From: Xanthomonas sp. AM6
GTDB taxonomy: Bacteria; Pseudomonadota; Gammaproteobacteria; Xanthomonadales; Xanthomonadaceae
Length of the DNA: 64,000 bases
Direction: 5' to 3'
NCBI RefSeq assembly: GCF_025665335.1
Contig: NZ_CP106869.1
Span: forward strand, 1,266,501-1,330,500
A program made the position numbers and the translations under genes. The notes under the pieces were generated by a model, which ran no database searches, was not told the origin of the DNA, and was given only the letters and a program-made list of their open reading frames with translations. Below, piece by piece: positions 54,150 to 63,463 of this stretch (position 1 is the first letter of the stretch; each line of letters opens with the position of its first letter).

Positions 54150-57100
54150 ATGTGGATCGTCCAGTACGCGCTTTCGCGCCGCTACACCGTTGGCGTGCTC
54201 GCCATCCTGATCCTGCTGTTCGGGATCCAGTCGGCGCGGCGCATGCCCACCGACATCCTGCCCGAGGTCGGCATTCCCTCGGTCAACCTGATCTGGACCT
54301 ACGCCGGCCTGCCGGCGGCGGAGATGGCGGCCAAGCTGACCTCGTTCTCCGAGATCTCGGTGCTCAACAACGTCGACGATCTCAAGGAAGTACGCTCGGA
54401 GAGCCTGAACGGCATCGGCATCGTGCGCGCCGACTTCCAGCCGGGGGTCAACCTGGAGCGCGCGCTGGCGCAGATGACCGCGGTCTCGCAGACCATCCTG
54501 CGGCGCATGCCGCCGGGCACCTCGCCGCCGCTGGTGGTGCGCAGCAACCTGTCCAGCACGCCGGTGCTGCAGCTGGTGCTGTCGTCCGATTCGATGAGCG
54601 AGGCGCAGCTGTACGACTACGCCCGCCTGCAGCTGCGCTCGCAGATCCAGTCGATCCCCGGCATCCGCATGAGCCTGCCGTACGGCGGCGCGGCGCGCCA
54701 GGTCATGGTCGACCTGGATCCGGAGGCGCTGCAGACCTATGGCCTGACCCCGCAGGAGGTGACCGGCGCGCTGGAGCGCGGCAGCCCGACGCTGCCTTCC
54801 GGCACGATCCGCGAGGGCGCGCGCGAGATGCAGATCTCGCTGGAGACCAGCCCGGAAAGCGCCGCCGGCTTCCTCGACCTGCCGATCGCCAGCCGCGGCG
54901 GCAACGTGATCTACGTGCGCGACGTGGCCAGCGTGCGCGACGGCGGCGCGCTGCAGACCAACATTGCGCGCATGGACGGCGCCAGCGCAGTGTCGGTGGC
55001 GCTGATCAAGATGGGCGGCGCGTCGGCGGTGGAGATCGTGCGCCAGGTGCGCGAGCGCCTGCCGGAGATCGCCGCCTCGGCGCCGCCGGGCACGCGTATC
55101 GAACCGATCTTCGACCAGTCGGTATTCGTCGACAACGCGATCGGTTCGATCCGCCACGAGGCGATCCTGGTCGGCCTGCTGGTCGCGGCGGTGGTGCTGG
55201 TGTTCGTCGGTTCGTGGCGCTCGAGCCTGATCGTGCTCTCGGCGATCCCGCTGGCGCTGCTGGCCTCGGTGACTGCGCTGTACCTGCTCGGCTACACCTT
55301 CAACGTGATGACGCTGGGCGGGCTGGCGCTGGCCATCGGCATCCTGGTCGACAACGCGGTGGTCGACGTTGAGAACACCAACCGCCACATCGCGATGGGC
55401 AAAGACGTACGCACCGCGATCCTGGACAGCGCCGGCGAGGTGGTGTTCCCGGAATTCGTCTCCACGGTGTCGATCTGCATCGTGCTGACCCCGATCCTGC
55501 TGATGACCGGCCTGTCGGCCTGGGTGTTCACCCCGCTGGCGCTGGCGGTGATCTTCGCGATGCTGGCCTCGTTCCTGCTGTCGCGCACGCTGATCCCGGT
55601 GCTGTGCTATCTGCTGCTGCCGGCCGATATCCGCAGCCGCGAGCAGCCGCGCTGGGCCGCCGAGCGCGCGCTGCTGCACCTGCACCACCGCATGGAACAC
55701 GCGCTGGAGCGGCTGCGGGAGCGCCACCACGCGCTGTTGTACCGGCTCGGCCACCATGGCGGCGTGCTGGTGCTGGCAGCGTTCGTGCTGCTGGCGTTGG
55801 GGGCGGGCAGCGCCGCGCTGCTGGGGCGCGAGTACTTCCCGCAGGTCGACGCCGGACAGTTGCGCCTGCAGGTGCGGCTGCCGTCCGGCACGCGGCTGGA
55901 GCAGACCGCGCAGCGGCTGGCGCAGATCCAACGCGAGATCCGCCAGGTCATCCCCGCCGACGAACTGCAGACGGTCTACGAGCAGATCGGCATTCCCGAC
56001 GCCGTCAACCTGGCCTGGGTGGACAGCGCGGTGGTCGGCGCGTTCGAGGCCGAGCTGATGCTGCAGCTGCGCACGCCGCACGCGCCGACCTCCGGCTACC
56101 TGAAGGCGATCCGCGAGCGCATTGCCGAGCGCTTCCCCGACGTGCGCGTGTTCGAGCGTCCCCCTGACGCGACCGGCCGCACCCTGGCCGGTTCGGCGGT
56201 GGGCGCGCTGGAGGTGCGCTTCAACGGCCGCGATGCCGCCGGCAACCTGGCGCTGGCGCGCGAGCTGGTGCCGCAGCTGCAGCGGATTCCCGGTGCCACC
56301 GACGTGATGGTGCGGCAGGTGCTCGACCTGCCCGAGTACCACATCGCCATCGATCGCACCCGCGCCGCGCAGCTCGGCATCAGCGCCCAGGACGCCAGCC
56401 GCGCGGTGCTGGCGGTGCTCGGTTCGTCCGGCACCGTGACCCCGGTGTACTGGGTCGATCAGGCCAGCGCCACTTCCTATACGGTGCAGTTGCAGGTGCT
56501 GCCCTCGGACCTGGCCGGCATCGACGCCCTGCTCAACACGCCGCTGCGCATCGGCGCGAACGGCACCGTCCTGCTCCGCAACATCGCCAGCGTGACCCCG
56601 CGCGCGGTGCCGGCCAGCGTCGGCCGGGTGATGATGGCGCCCACCGTCAGCGTCATCGCCAACGTGCAGGGACGCGACCTCGGCTCGGTGTACTCCGCCC
56701 TGGGCGGGCTGACCGAGCAGATGCGGCCGCGGCTCAAGCCGGGCAACCGCATCGAGATCGTCGGCCAGGCCGGCGAGATGCAGAACGCCTACGCCGAATT
56801 GGGCTCCGGCCTGCTGATGGCGGCGGTGCTGGTGTTCCTGGTGCTGGTGGTGAACTTCCAGTCCTGGGTCCAGCCGCTGGTGGCGATGTCCGGGCTGCCG
56901 CTGGCCATCGCCGGCGCGGCGGTGGCGCTGTTCGTCACCGGTACTGCGCTCAGCGTGCCGGCGCTGATGGGCGTGATGATGGTGATCGGCGTGTCCACCG
57001 CCAACAGCGTGCTGGTGACCAGCTTCGCGCGCAACCTGATCGCCGGCGGCCACGATCCCGAACAGGCCGCCTACGAGGCCGCGGCGGTGCGCCTGCGGCC

Positions 57101-57350
57101 GGTGCTGATGACCGCCAGCGCGATGGTGCTCGGCATCGTGCCGATGGCGCTGGGGCTGGGCGAGGGCGGCGAGCAGAACGCTCCGCTCGGCCGCGCCGTG
57201 ATCGGCGGCCTGCTGTTCGGTACGCCCGCCACGCTGCTGCTGGTGCCCTCGATCCTGGCCGTGCTTGGCCGCCGCCACAACCGCCGCGTCGCCGCGGCCG
57301 CAACCACCGCCGCCGGCTTGCCGGCCGGCGGCGAAGGAGCCATTCGATGA
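54150..57350 (+). CDS. RND efflux transporter, inner-membrane pump
   Basis: Proton-driven pump of 1066 residues with the RND two-fold layout: helix 1 and a periplasmic domain, helices 2-6, the second half, helices 7-12. Helix 4 has GGLALAIGILVDNAVVDVEN (about 405), and helix 10 has GVMMVIGVSTANSVLVTSFA. The AcrB relay residues Asp407-Asp408-Lys940 appear as Asp-Asn and Ala here, so the proton pathway differs from AcrB-type pumps. It lacks the metal-RND Met pattern. The MFP gene follows with a 4-nt overlap and there is no outer-membrane factor gene. The start MWIVQYALSRRYTVGVLAILILL at 54150 is the usual N-terminal helix. Confidence 0.9.
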   Translation: MWIVQYALSRRYTVGVLAILILLFGIQSARRMPTDILPEVGIPSVNLIWTYAGLPAAEMAAKLTSFSEISVLNNVDDLKEVRSESLNGIGIVRADFQPGVNLERALAQMTAVSQTILRRMPPGTSPPLVVRSNLSSTPVLQLVLSSDSMSEAQLYDYARLQLRSQIQSIPGIRMSLPYGGAARQVMVDLDPEALQTYGLTPQEVTGALERGSPTLPSGTIREGAREMQISLETSPESAAGFLDLPIASRGGNVIYVRDVASVRDGGALQTNIARMDGASAVSVALIKMGGASAVEIVRQVRERLPEIAASAPPGTRIEPIFDQSVFVDNAIGSIRHEAILVGLLVAAVVLVFVGSWRSSLIVLSAIPLALLASVTALYLLGYTFNVMTLGGLALAIGILVDNAVVDVENTNRHIAMGKDVRTAILDSAGEVVFPEFVSTVSICIVLTPILLMTGLSAWVFTPLALAVIFAMLASFLLSRTLIPVLCYLLLPADIRSREQPRWAAERALLHLHHRMEHALERLRERHHALLYRLGHHGGVLVLAAFVLLALGAGSAALLGREYFPQVDAGQLRLQVRLPSGTRLEQTAQRLAQIQREIRQVIPADELQTVYEQIGIPDAVNLAWVDSAVVGAFEAELMLQLRTPHAPTSGYLKAIRERIAERFPDVRVFERPPDATGRTLAGSAVGALEVRFNGRDAAGNLALARELVPQLQRIPGATDVMVRQVLDLPEYHIAIDRTRAAQLGISAQDASRAVLAVLGSSGTVTPVYWVDQASATSYTVQLQVLPSDLAGIDALLNTPLRIGANGTVLLRNIASVTPRAVPASVGRVMMAPTVSVIANVQGRDLGSVYSALGGLTEQMRPRLKPGNRIEIVGQAGEMQNAYAELGSGLLMAAVLVFLVLVVNFQSWVQPLVAMSGLPLAIAGAAVALFVTGTALSVPALMGVMMVIGVSTANSVLVTSFARNLIAGGHDPEQAAYEAAAVRLRPVLMTASAMVLGIVPMALGLGEGGEQNAPLGRAVIGGLLFGTPATLLLVPSILAVLGRRHNRRVAAAATTAAGLPAGGEGAIR

Positions 57351-58477
57351 ACGTCCGCCACCTGTTGTTCCGCCCGGTTCCGTCCGCGGCGTTCGCCACG
57401 CCATTGCTGATGGCCGCCTGCCTGCTGGCGACCGGATGCGACAACGGTCGCGCCGTGCCCGCGTCCGACGCGGTGCCCGAGGTGTCGCTGGTACAGGCGC
57501 GCGCGGCCGCGGCCGACGCTGCGCTGGTGCTGCCGGCGCGCGCTCAGGCCGGGCAGAGCGCGCAGGTGTTCGCGCGCGCCACCGGCCTGGTCGGTACGCG
57601 ACTGGCGGACATCGGCGATCACGTCCACGCCGGCCAGTTGCTGGCGACCATCGCCGCCCCCGAGATCGACCAGGCGGTGCGCCAGGCGCAGGCCGACCTG
57701 GCACAGGCCGAGGCCGGCCTGATCCTGGCCAGCGGCAACTACGAACGCGCCGCGGCGATGCTGCGCACCCAGCTGATCTCGCGCGAGGACTACAGCAGTC
57801 GCCTCGGCGCACGCGATGCCGCCCGGGCGGCGCGCGACGCGGCGCACGCGCAGCTGGCCAGCGCGCGCGAACGACAGGGCTTCGCCAGCGTGCGCGCGCC
57901 GTTCGACGGCGTGGTCAGCGCGCGCAACGTCGACGTCGGCGACCGCGTGGTGGGCGATACCGCCTCGGCGACGGTGCCGATGTTCCGCGTCGATGCGCTC
58001 GATCCGTTGCGGGTCGCGGCGGACGTCCCGCAGAGCGCGGCGCTGCAGGTGCGGCCGGGCTTGCGCGCGCAGGTCACGTTCCCGGAGTTGCCGGACGAGC
58101 AGTTCGACGCGGAGGTGGTGCGCACCGCGCACCGCATTTCCGAGGAGGTCGGCGGCATGCGGGTGGAACTGCGGCTGCCCAATCCGGGCAACCGCATCCC
58201 GGCCGGCATGGTCGGCCAGGTGCGCCTGAGCGTCCCGCGCACTGTGCCGGCGGTGGTGCTGCCGCTGGCCGCGGTGATGCAGGACGGTGCGACGGCCAAG
58301 GTGGCGAGGGTGACCGGCGACGGCCAGGTGCGTTTCGCCCAGGTCAGCCTGGGCCGCAATCTCGGCAACGAGATCGAGGTGCTGTCCGGCGTCGCCGCAG
58401 GCGACTCGGTGGTGCTGGCGCCCAACGCGCTGCTGGCGGACGGAATGCGGGTGCGCGGGCGGCCGCAGGCGCGGTAG
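57347..58477 (+). CDS. RND periplasmic adaptor (membrane fusion protein)
   Basis: Product of 376 residues. The signal ends in a lipobox (LLATGC, Cys about 28), so it is a lipoprotein. The hairpin part VRQAQADLAQAEAGLILASGNYERAAAMLRTQLISREDYSS is an alpha-helical coiled coil (about 100-145). Barrel-sandwich halves are IGDHVHAGQLLATIAAPEI and FASVRAPFDGVVSARNVDVGDRVV. A beta-barrel and MP domain follow, to LLADGMRVRGR. ATG 57347 overlaps the pump stop (ATGA). The pair pump-then-adaptor is reversed from the common order; the outer-membrane channel must be encoded elsewhere. Confidence 0.9.
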   Translation: MNVRHLLFRPVPSAAFATPLLMAACLLATGCDNGRAVPASDAVPEVSLVQARAAAADAALVLPARAQAGQSAQVFARATGLVGTRLADIGDHVHAGQLLATIAAPEIDQAVRQAQADLAQAEAGLILASGNYERAAAMLRTQLISREDYSSRLGARDAARAARDAAHAQLASARERQGFASVRAPFDGVVSARNVDVGDRVVGDTASATVPMFRVDALDPLRVAADVPQSAALQVRPGLRAQVTFPELPDEQFDAEVVRTAHRISEEVGGMRVELRLPNPGNRIPAGMVGQVRLSVPRTVPAVVLPLAAVMQDGATAKVARVTGDGQVRFAQVSLGRNLGNEIEVLSGVAAGDSVVLAPNALLADGMRVRGRPQAR

Positions 58478-58540
58478 GCGCGTCCGCGCCGCGTTCAGGC
58501 CGGGCGCCGTAGCCTGGGGACCCGCTCCGAGGACGGTCGC

Positions 58541-59188
58541 ATGCCATCGGTCGTGTTGCTGCACGGAATCTGGAACCCTGCCTGGTGGCTGCTGCCGCTG
58601 GCGAGGCGCCTGCGGTGCGAGGGCTTCGAGGCGGACCTGTTCGGCTACTACGGGACCATGGCCGGGCCGGACGCCGCGGTGCAGGCGCTGGTGCGCTATC
58701 TCGGCCGCCTGGGCGGTCGGCCGGTCGCACTGGTCGGCCACAGCCTCGGCGGGCTGGTCGCGCTGGAAGCGGCGCGGCGTGGCGCACCCGGAGTGGAGAA
58801 GGTCGTCTGTCTCGGCAGCCCGCTGCTGGGCAGCGCGGCCGCGCGCGCCCTGTGCGGACACCGCGGCCGCGCCTGGATGCTGGGGCGGAGCCGCGCGTTG
58901 CTGCGCGAAGGCGTCGCGCCATGGACCGGAAACGCCGCGGTCGGGATGATCGCCGGCCGCCGCGCCGCCGGCCTGGGACGGCTGTTCGCCGAACTGGGCG
59001 AATCCGACGGCACGGTCGCGCTGGCGGAGACCCGGCTGCCGGGATTGGCCGACCATTGCGTGGTGGATGCCAGCCATACCGGGCTGGCGTTCTCCGCGGA
59101 AGTGGCGCGGCGGCTGGCGGGGTTCCTGCGCGAGGGACGCTTCGATGTCGGGACGGTCCCGAGAGGGGCGCCGCGGCCAATCGGGTAG
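58541..59188 (+). CDS. Alpha/beta-hydrolase of unknown substrate
   Basis: The 215-residue product starts [33 protein letters not shown] (HG oxyanion, about 8). The nucleophile elbow is [20 protein letters not shown] (GHSLGG, about 68). [14 protein letters not shown] near residue 178 carries the probable catalytic His. There is no signal peptide, so it is cytoplasmic. It resembles small serine hydrolases or lipase/acyltransferase-like proteins. No partner is adjacent; it begins 64 nt after the adaptor stop, with TAGCCT at 58510-58515 as a possible own -10. Confidence 0.82.
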   Translation: MPSVVLLHGIWNPAWWLLPLARRLRCEGFEADLFGYYGTMAGPDAAVQALVRYLGRLGGRPVALVGHSLGGLVALEAARRGAPGVEKVVCLGSPLLGSAAARALCGHRGRAWMLGRSRALLREGVAPWTGNAAVGMIAGRRAAGLGRLFAELGESDGTVALAETRLPGLADHCVVDASHTGLAFSAEVARRLAGFLREGRFDVGTVPRGAPRPIG

Positions 59189-59191
59189 AAT
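59186..59191 (+). promoter_or_regulatory. Candidate -10 of yebC
   Basis: TAGAAT preceded by TCGGG, 34 nt before the yebC ATG. It overlaps the stop codon region of the hydrolase gene, so yebC likely has its own promoter driving yebC-ruvC. Confidence 0.45.
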
Positions 59192-59225
59192 CCGCGCCTG
59201 TCATCCAAGCAAGACCGGTAACCCC

Positions 59226-59957
59226 ATGGGTAGAGGCCCCTCGATCGAAGCCCGCAAGAACGCATCCGATGCGAAGCGCGGCAAGATTTTCACCAAGATC
59301 ATCCGCGAGATCGGCGTGGCCGCGCGCGCCGGCGGCGGCGACCCGTCCAACAACCCGCGCCTGCGCGTGGCGATGGACAAGGGCCTGGCCTCGAACATGT
59401 CCAAGGACGTGATCGAACGCGCGATCAAGAAGGCCACCGGCGAGCTGGAAGGGGTGGAATACGAGGAGATCCGCTACGAGGGCTACGCCCCGGGCGGGGT
59501 GGCGGTGATCGTCGACTGCCTGACCGACAACCGCGTGCGCACCGTGGCCGACGTGCGCCACGCCTTCAGCAAGTGCGGCGGCAACCTGGGTACCGAAGGC
59601 TCGGTGGCGTTCATGTTCAAGCGCCTGGGCGTGCTCAGCTTCGCCGCCGGCGCCGACGAGGAGAAGATCACCGAGGCGGCGATCGAGGCCGGCGCCGACG
59701 ACATCGTGGTCTACCCGGAGGACGGCGCGATCGACGTGCTGACCTCGCCGGAGGCGTTCCAGGCGGTCAAGGACGCGATGCAGGCCGCCGGCCTGGCCGC
59801 CGACCATGCCGAGATCAGCTTCCGCGCCGACAACGACATCGCCGTGGAAGGCGACACCGCGCTGCAGGTGCGCAAGCTGCTGGACATGCTGGAAGACCTG
59901 GACGACGTGCAGGCGGTCTATTCGAATGCCGACCAGTCCGCGTTGAGTGGCGGCTGA
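59226..59957 (+). CDS. yebC: YebC/PmpR family protein
   Basis: Product of 243 residues with the signature [33 protein letters not shown] (start), [17 protein letters not shown] and [30 protein letters not shown]. The usual start in other species, MGRKWE/MAGHSKW, is altered to MGRGPS here. YebC proteins act in transcription regulation and, in recent work, in relieving polyproline ribosome stalling. This gene precedes ruvC, as in most proteobacteria, and the ruvC frame starts 2 nt after its stop, so ruvC is translated from the same transcript. Confidence 0.95.
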   Translation: MGRGPSIEARKNASDAKRGKIFTKIIREIGVAARAGGGDPSNNPRLRVAMDKGLASNMSKDVIERAIKKATGELEGVEYEEIRYEGYAPGGVAVIVDCLTDNRVRTVADVRHAFSKCGGNLGTEGSVAFMFKRLGVLSFAAGADEEKITEAAIEAGADDIVVYPEDGAIDVLTSPEAFQAVKDAMQAAGLAADHAEISFRADNDIAVEGDTALQVRKLLDMLEDLDDVQAVYSNADQSALSGG

Positions 59958-59958
59958 G

Positions 59959-60651
59959 ATGGCGATGCCCGGGACGCGGGACGTCGCCGGGACCCGGGAC
60001 TCGGGACTCGGGAACCGGAACGGCGAGTCGGCGGCGGCGGATAGATCGTCGGCGCCCGGGGCCGTACCCGCTCACGCCCGCCGCTCGGCCAGTCCTTCGA
60101 GTCCCGAGCCCCGGGTCCCGGGTCCCGGCAAAGTCCGCATCCTCGGCATCGACCCAGGCTCGCAGCGCACCGGCGTGGGCATCATCGACGTCGATGCCGC
60201 CGGCCGCACCACCCATGTCCACCACGCGCCGCTGCTGCTGCTCGGCGAGGGCGACTTCTCGCAGCGGCTCAAGCGCCTGCTGCACGGGCTGGGTGCGCTG
60301 ATCGAGCAATACCAGCCGCAGGAAGTGGCGATCGAGCGGGTGTTCATGGGCAAGAGCGCCGACGCGGCGCTCAAGCTCGGCCACGCGCGCGGCGCGGCGA
60401 TCTGCGCGGTGGTGCTGCGCGAGCTGCCGGTGCACGAGTACGCGGCCAAGGAGATCAAGCTGGCGATCGTCGGCAAGGGTGCGGCCGAGAAGCAGCAGGT
60501 GCAACATATGGTCGGCCTGATGCTGAGCCTGACCGGCAAGCTGCAGGCCGACGCCGCCGACGCACTGGCGGTCGCCATCACCCATGCCCACGTGCGCGCG
60601 ACCGCGCAGCGCCTGGGCGTCAGTACGCAACAGGCGTGGAGCAGGAAATGA
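59959..60651 (+). CDS. ruvC: Holliday junction resolvase RuvC with a repeat-encoded N-terminal extension
   Basis: Endonuclease that resolves Holliday junctions with RuvAB. The core from about residue 58 ([21 protein letters not shown]) has the catalytic Asp, [20 protein letters not shown] with the second acid, and [18 protein letters not shown] with the last two Asp residues. The product is 230 residues rather than about 173. Between ATG 59959, 1 nt after the yebC stop, and the core no in-frame ATG, GTG or TTG exists, apart from GCGATG at 59965. The extension ([20 protein letters not shown] and onwards) is read from repeat copy 3. GTG 59947 is a possible earlier start. Confidence 0.85.
   Translation: MAMPGTRDVAGTRDSGLGNRNGESAAADRSSAPGAVPAHARRSASPSSPEPRVPGPGKVRILGIDPGSQRTGVGIIDVDAAGRTTHVHHAPLLLLGEGDFSQRLKRLLHGLGALIEQYQPQEVAIERVFMGKSADAALKLGHARGAAICAVVLRELPVHEYAAKEIKLAIVGKGAAEKQQVQHMVGLMLSLTGKLQADAADALAVAITHAHVRATAQRLGVSTQQAWSRK
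59968..60128. repeat. Heptamer-based inverted repeat (copy 3), inside the ruvC frame
   Basis: Left arm 59968-60018 and right arm 60099-60128 are built of GGGACTC/GGGACCC units at 7-nt spacing and are largely reverse complementary. The 80-nt spacer encodes [20 protein letters not shown] within the ruvC frame. The right arm ends 3-4 codons before the conserved RuvC core. It differs from the other copies in the C-for-T variant (GGGAC rather than GGGAT). Confidence 0.8.
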
Positions 60652-60657
60652 CAAAGG

Positions 60658-60754
60658 CCGGGATTCGGGATTCGGGAATCGGGAATGGGAAAGGCAGAAG
60701 CGGTGGGGCGGGCACCCGCTTTCCCCATTCCCCATTCCCCAGTCCCCAGTCCCG
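60658..60754. repeat. Heptamer-based inverted repeat (copy 4) between ruvC and ruvA
   Basis: Left arm 60658-60690 (GGGATTC, GGGAATC units) and right arm 60721-60754 (CCCCATT, CCCAGT units) face each other around a 30-nt spacer. It fills most of the 124-bp ruvC-ruvA gap and ends 22 nt before the ruvA ATG. Confidence 0.8.
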
Positions 60755-60773
60755 GCGCCTCGCCCGAGGCGCC
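60754..60773 (+). promoter_or_regulatory. Hairpin immediately before the ruvA start
   Basis: GGCGCCTCG (60754-60762) and CGAGGCGCC (60765-60773) form an 8-9 bp stem ending 2 nt before the ruvA ATG at 60776, where a ribosome-binding site would be expected. No Shine-Dalgarno sequence is visible, so initiation may be weak or depend on structure opening. Confidence 0.5.
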
Positions 60774-60775
60774 CA

Positions 60776-61360
60776 ATGATCGGGCGCCTGCGCGGGATCC
60801 TCGCCTACAAGCAGCCGCCGTGGCTGGTGATCGACGTGGGCGGGGTCGGCTATGAGCTGGAGGCGCCGATGAGCACCTTCTACGACCTGCCCGACGTCGG
60901 CCGCGACGTGATCCTGTTCACCCACTACGCGCAGAAGGAGGACAGCGTGTCGCTGTACGGCTTCCTGCGCGAGGGCGAGCGGCGCCTGTTCCGCGACGTG
61001 CAGCGGGTCACCGGCATCGGCGCCAAGATCGCGCTGGCGGTGCTGTCGGGGGTCAGCGTGGACGAGTTCGCGCGGCTGATCACCAGCGCCGACGTCGCCG
61101 CGCTGACCCGCATCCCCGGCATCGGCAAGAAGACCGCCGAGCGCATGGTGGTGGAACTGCGCGACCGCGCCGCGGACTTCAGCGGCGGCGCGCCGGTCAC
61201 CGGCCAGCTCGGCACCGATGCGGTATCCGAGGCCACCGTGGCGCTGCAGCAGCTCGGCTACAAGCCCGCCGAGGCGGCGAAGATGGCGCGCGACGCCGCC
61301 GCCGACGGCGACGAGGTCGCCACCGTGATCCGCAAGGCCCTGCAGGCCGCGTTGCGCTGA
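60776..61360 (+). CDS. ruvA: Holliday junction branch migration protein RuvA
   Basis: DNA-binding partner of the RuvB motor, 194 residues, tetrameric. The start [31 protein letters not shown] is the OB domain. The pair of helix-hairpin-helix motifs ([18 protein letters not shown] and [18 protein letters not shown], about 72-135) binds junction DNA. The C-terminal domain [21 protein letters not shown] contacts RuvB. The length is standard. ATG 60776 is the canonical start; an in-frame upstream extension runs through repeat copy 4 but is not needed. Confidence 0.95.
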   Translation: MIGRLRGILAYKQPPWLVIDVGGVGYELEAPMSTFYDLPDVGRDVILFTHYAQKEDSVSLYGFLREGERRLFRDVQRVTGIGAKIALAVLSGVSVDEFARLITSADVAALTRIPGIGKKTAERMVVELRDRAADFSGGAPVTGQLGTDAVSEATVALQQLGYKPAEAAKMARDAAADGDEVATVIRKALQAALR

Positions 61361-61397
61361 CCCGGCGCCGTACCCCTTTCTTCACGCCTTGCGGCGC

Positions 61398-61403
61398 TAC
61401 CCT
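61398..61403 (+). promoter_or_regulatory. Candidate -10 of kup
   Basis: TACCCT preceded by GCGGCGC, only 9 nt before the kup ATG at 61413, implying a very short leader or leaderless transcript if used. Confidence 0.35.
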
Positions 61404-61412
61404 GATCCCCTC

Positions 61413-63332
61413 ATGTCCTCCTCTCCCGTTCCATCCCCCGGCTCCGGCCATTCGGCCGATGCCGCGCATGGCAAGGCCGGCTTCGCGCTGATCATCGGCG
61501 CCATCGGCGTGGTGTTCGGCGACATCGGCACCAGCCCGCTGTACACGCTGAAGGAGGCGTTCTCGCCGCACTACGGCCTGAACAGCGACCACGACACCGT
61601 GCTCGGGGTGCTGTCGCTGGCGTTCTGGTCGCTGATGATCGTGGTGACGCTGAAGTACGTCACCATCATCATGCGCGCCGACAACGAGGGCGAGGGCGGG
61701 ATCATGGCGCTGATGGCGCTGACCCAGCGCACCATGCGCAAGGGCTCGCGCTCGGCCTACGTGGTCGGCATCCTCGGCATCTTCGGCGCCTCGCTGTTCT
61801 TCGGCGACGGGGTGATCACCCCGGCGATCTCGGTGCTGGGCGCGGTCGAGGGCCTGGAAGTGGCCGCGCCGGGCCTGCACGCCTTCATCGTGCCGATCAC
61901 CGTGATGGTGCTGGTGATCCTGTTCCTGGGCCAGCGCTTCGGCACCGAGAAGGTCGGCAAGGTGTTCGGCCCGATCACCTGCCTGTGGTTCCTGTCGCTG
62001 GCGGCGATCGGCATCTGGAACATCGTCGACGCGCCGGAAGTGCTGAAGGCGTTCAACCCGTGGTGGGCGATCCGCTTCTTCCTGGAACACGGCTGGCACG
62101 GGGTGTGGATCCTCGGCGCGGTGGTGCTGGCGGTGACCGGCGGCGAGGCGCTGTACGCGGACATGGGCCACTTCGGCGCGCGCCCGATCCGCCACGCCTG
62201 GTACTTCTTCGTGCTGCCGTGCCTGGTGCTGAACTACCTGGGGCAGGGCGCGCTGGTGCTCAAGCACCCGTCGGCGCTGAAGAACCCGTTCTTCGAGGCG
62301 GTGCCCGGCTGGGCGCTGTACCCGATGATCGTGCTGGCCACGCTGGCGGCGGTGATCGCCTCGCAGGCGGTGATCACCGGCGCGTTCTCGATCGCGCGCC
62401 AGGCGATGCAGCTGGGCTACATCCCGCGCATGCTGATCAAGCACACCTCGCACGACACCATCGGCCAGATCTACATCCCCGGCATCAACTGGCTGCTGAT
62501 GGTGATGGTGATCGCGCTGGTGCTGATCTTCCGCAGCTCCACCAACCTGGCGGTGGCCTACGGCATCTCGGTGTCGGCGACGATGCTGATCGACACCCTG
62601 CTGCTGGCGCTGGTGGCGCGCGCGCTGTGGCCGCGCTGGCGCAACTGGGTGCTGCCGCTGTGCGTGGTGTTCTTCGTCATCGACGCCGCGTTCCTGATCG
62701 CCAATGGCGCCAAGCTGCTGCAGGGCGCCTGGTTCCCGGTGGCGCTGGGCATCGTGATGTTCACCATGATGCGCACCTGGCGCCGCGGCCGCGAGCTGCT
62801 GCGCGAGGAGATCCGCAAGGACGGCATCCAGATCGACAGCTTCCTGCCCGGGCTGATGCTGGCGCCGCCGGTGCGCGTGCCGGGCACGGCGGTGTTCCTG
62901 ACCGCCGACGCGACCGTGGTGCCGCACGCGCTGATGCACAACCTCAAGCACAACAAGGTGCTGCACGAGCGCAACGTGTTCCTGACCGTGGAGACCCTGC
63001 CGGTGCCGTACGCCTCGGCCCGGCAGCGGCTGAAGATGGACGCCATCGGCGACGAGTTCTACCGCGTGATCGTGCGCTTCGGCTTCATGGAGACCCCCGA
63101 CGTGCCGCTGGCGCTGATGCGCTCCTGCGACCAGGGCGGGATCTACTTCGACCCGATGGACACCACCTATTTCGCCAGCCGCGAGACCATCGTCGCCAGC
63201 GCCAACCGCGGCATGCCGATCTGGCGCGACAAGCTGTTCGCGGTCATGCACCGCAACGCCGCCCCGGCCACCGGCTTCTTCCGCATCCCCGGCAACCGGC
63301 TGGTGGAGCTGGGGGCGCAGGTGGAGATCTGA
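61413..63332 (+). CDS. kup: Low-affinity potassium transporter Kup
   Basis: Inner-membrane K+ uptake protein of 639 residues with about 12 helices and a C-terminal cytosolic region. Family marks are [19 protein letters not shown] at residue 29-47, [16 protein letters not shown] and [32 protein letters not shown] (about 248) is the conserved Kup motif, and [19 protein letters not shown] is also present. The C-terminal part carries [27 protein letters not shown]. It sits between ruvA and ruvB. Start 61413 is preferred over the in-frame ATG at 61389, which precedes the candidate promoter. Confidence 0.95.
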   Translation: MSSSPVPSPGSGHSADAAHGKAGFALIIGAIGVVFGDIGTSPLYTLKEAFSPHYGLNSDHDTVLGVLSLAFWSLMIVVTLKYVTIIMRADNEGEGGIMALMALTQRTMRKGSRSAYVVGILGIFGASLFFGDGVITPAISVLGAVEGLEVAAPGLHAFIVPITVMVLVILFLGQRFGTEKVGKVFGPITCLWFLSLAAIGIWNIVDAPEVLKAFNPWWAIRFFLEHGWHGVWILGAVVLAVTGGEALYADMGHFGARPIRHAWYFFVLPCLVLNYLGQGALVLKHPSALKNPFFEAVPGWALYPMIVLATLAAVIASQAVITGAFSIARQAMQLGYIPRMLIKHTSHDTIGQIYIPGINWLLMVMVIALVLIFRSSTNLAVAYGISVSATMLIDTLLLALVARALWPRWRNWVLPLCVVFFVIDAAFLIANGAKLLQGAWFPVALGIVMFTMMRTWRRGRELLREEIRKDGIQIDSFLPGLMLAPPVRVPGTAVFLTADATVVPHALMHNLKHNKVLHERNVFLTVETLPVPYASARQRLKMDAIGDEFYRVIVRFGFMETPDVPLALMRSCDQGGIYFDPMDTTYFASRETIVASANRGMPIWRDKLFAVMHRNAAPATGFFRIPGNRLVELGAQVEI

Positions 63333-63347
63333 GGCCGCCTGCGGCGG

Positions 63348-63459
63348 CCGGGATTGGGGAGTCGGGGAGTCGGGATTGGTCAAGGCCGTAGCGCCGAAGC
63401 CATCCCGCAGCCGATACTATTGCGTTACCCATCCCGAATCCCGACTCCCCAATCCCGGC
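63348..63459. repeat. Heptamer-based inverted repeat (copy 5) before ruvB
   Basis: Left arm 63348-63378 (GGGATTG, GGGAGTC units) and right arm 63431-63459 (GAATCCC, GACTCCC, AATCCCG) flank a spacer holding GATACTAT (63413-63420), a possible ruvB -10. The right arm ends 4 nt before the ruvB ATG. Confidence 0.78.
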
Positions 63460-63463
63460 TCCC

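Noticed and set aside
53895-57812. 1305-residue minus-strand frame opposite the RND pump
   Set aside because: Composition is Arg/His/Gln/Gly-biased with no domain, and the plus strand shows a full RND protein with an overlapping adaptor gene.
59226-59957. Frameshift or extended start in yebC upstream at 59067
   Set aside because: The upstream frame overlaps the alpha/beta-hydrolase gene in another frame and has no family match; MGRGPS at 59226 is the natural start.
60584-60775. Longer ruvA start passing through repeat copy 4
   Set aside because: MIGRLRG at 60776 is the canonical RuvA N-terminus; the upstream residues are repeat-derived and precede the OB domain. Unlike ruvC, a normal start codon is present.
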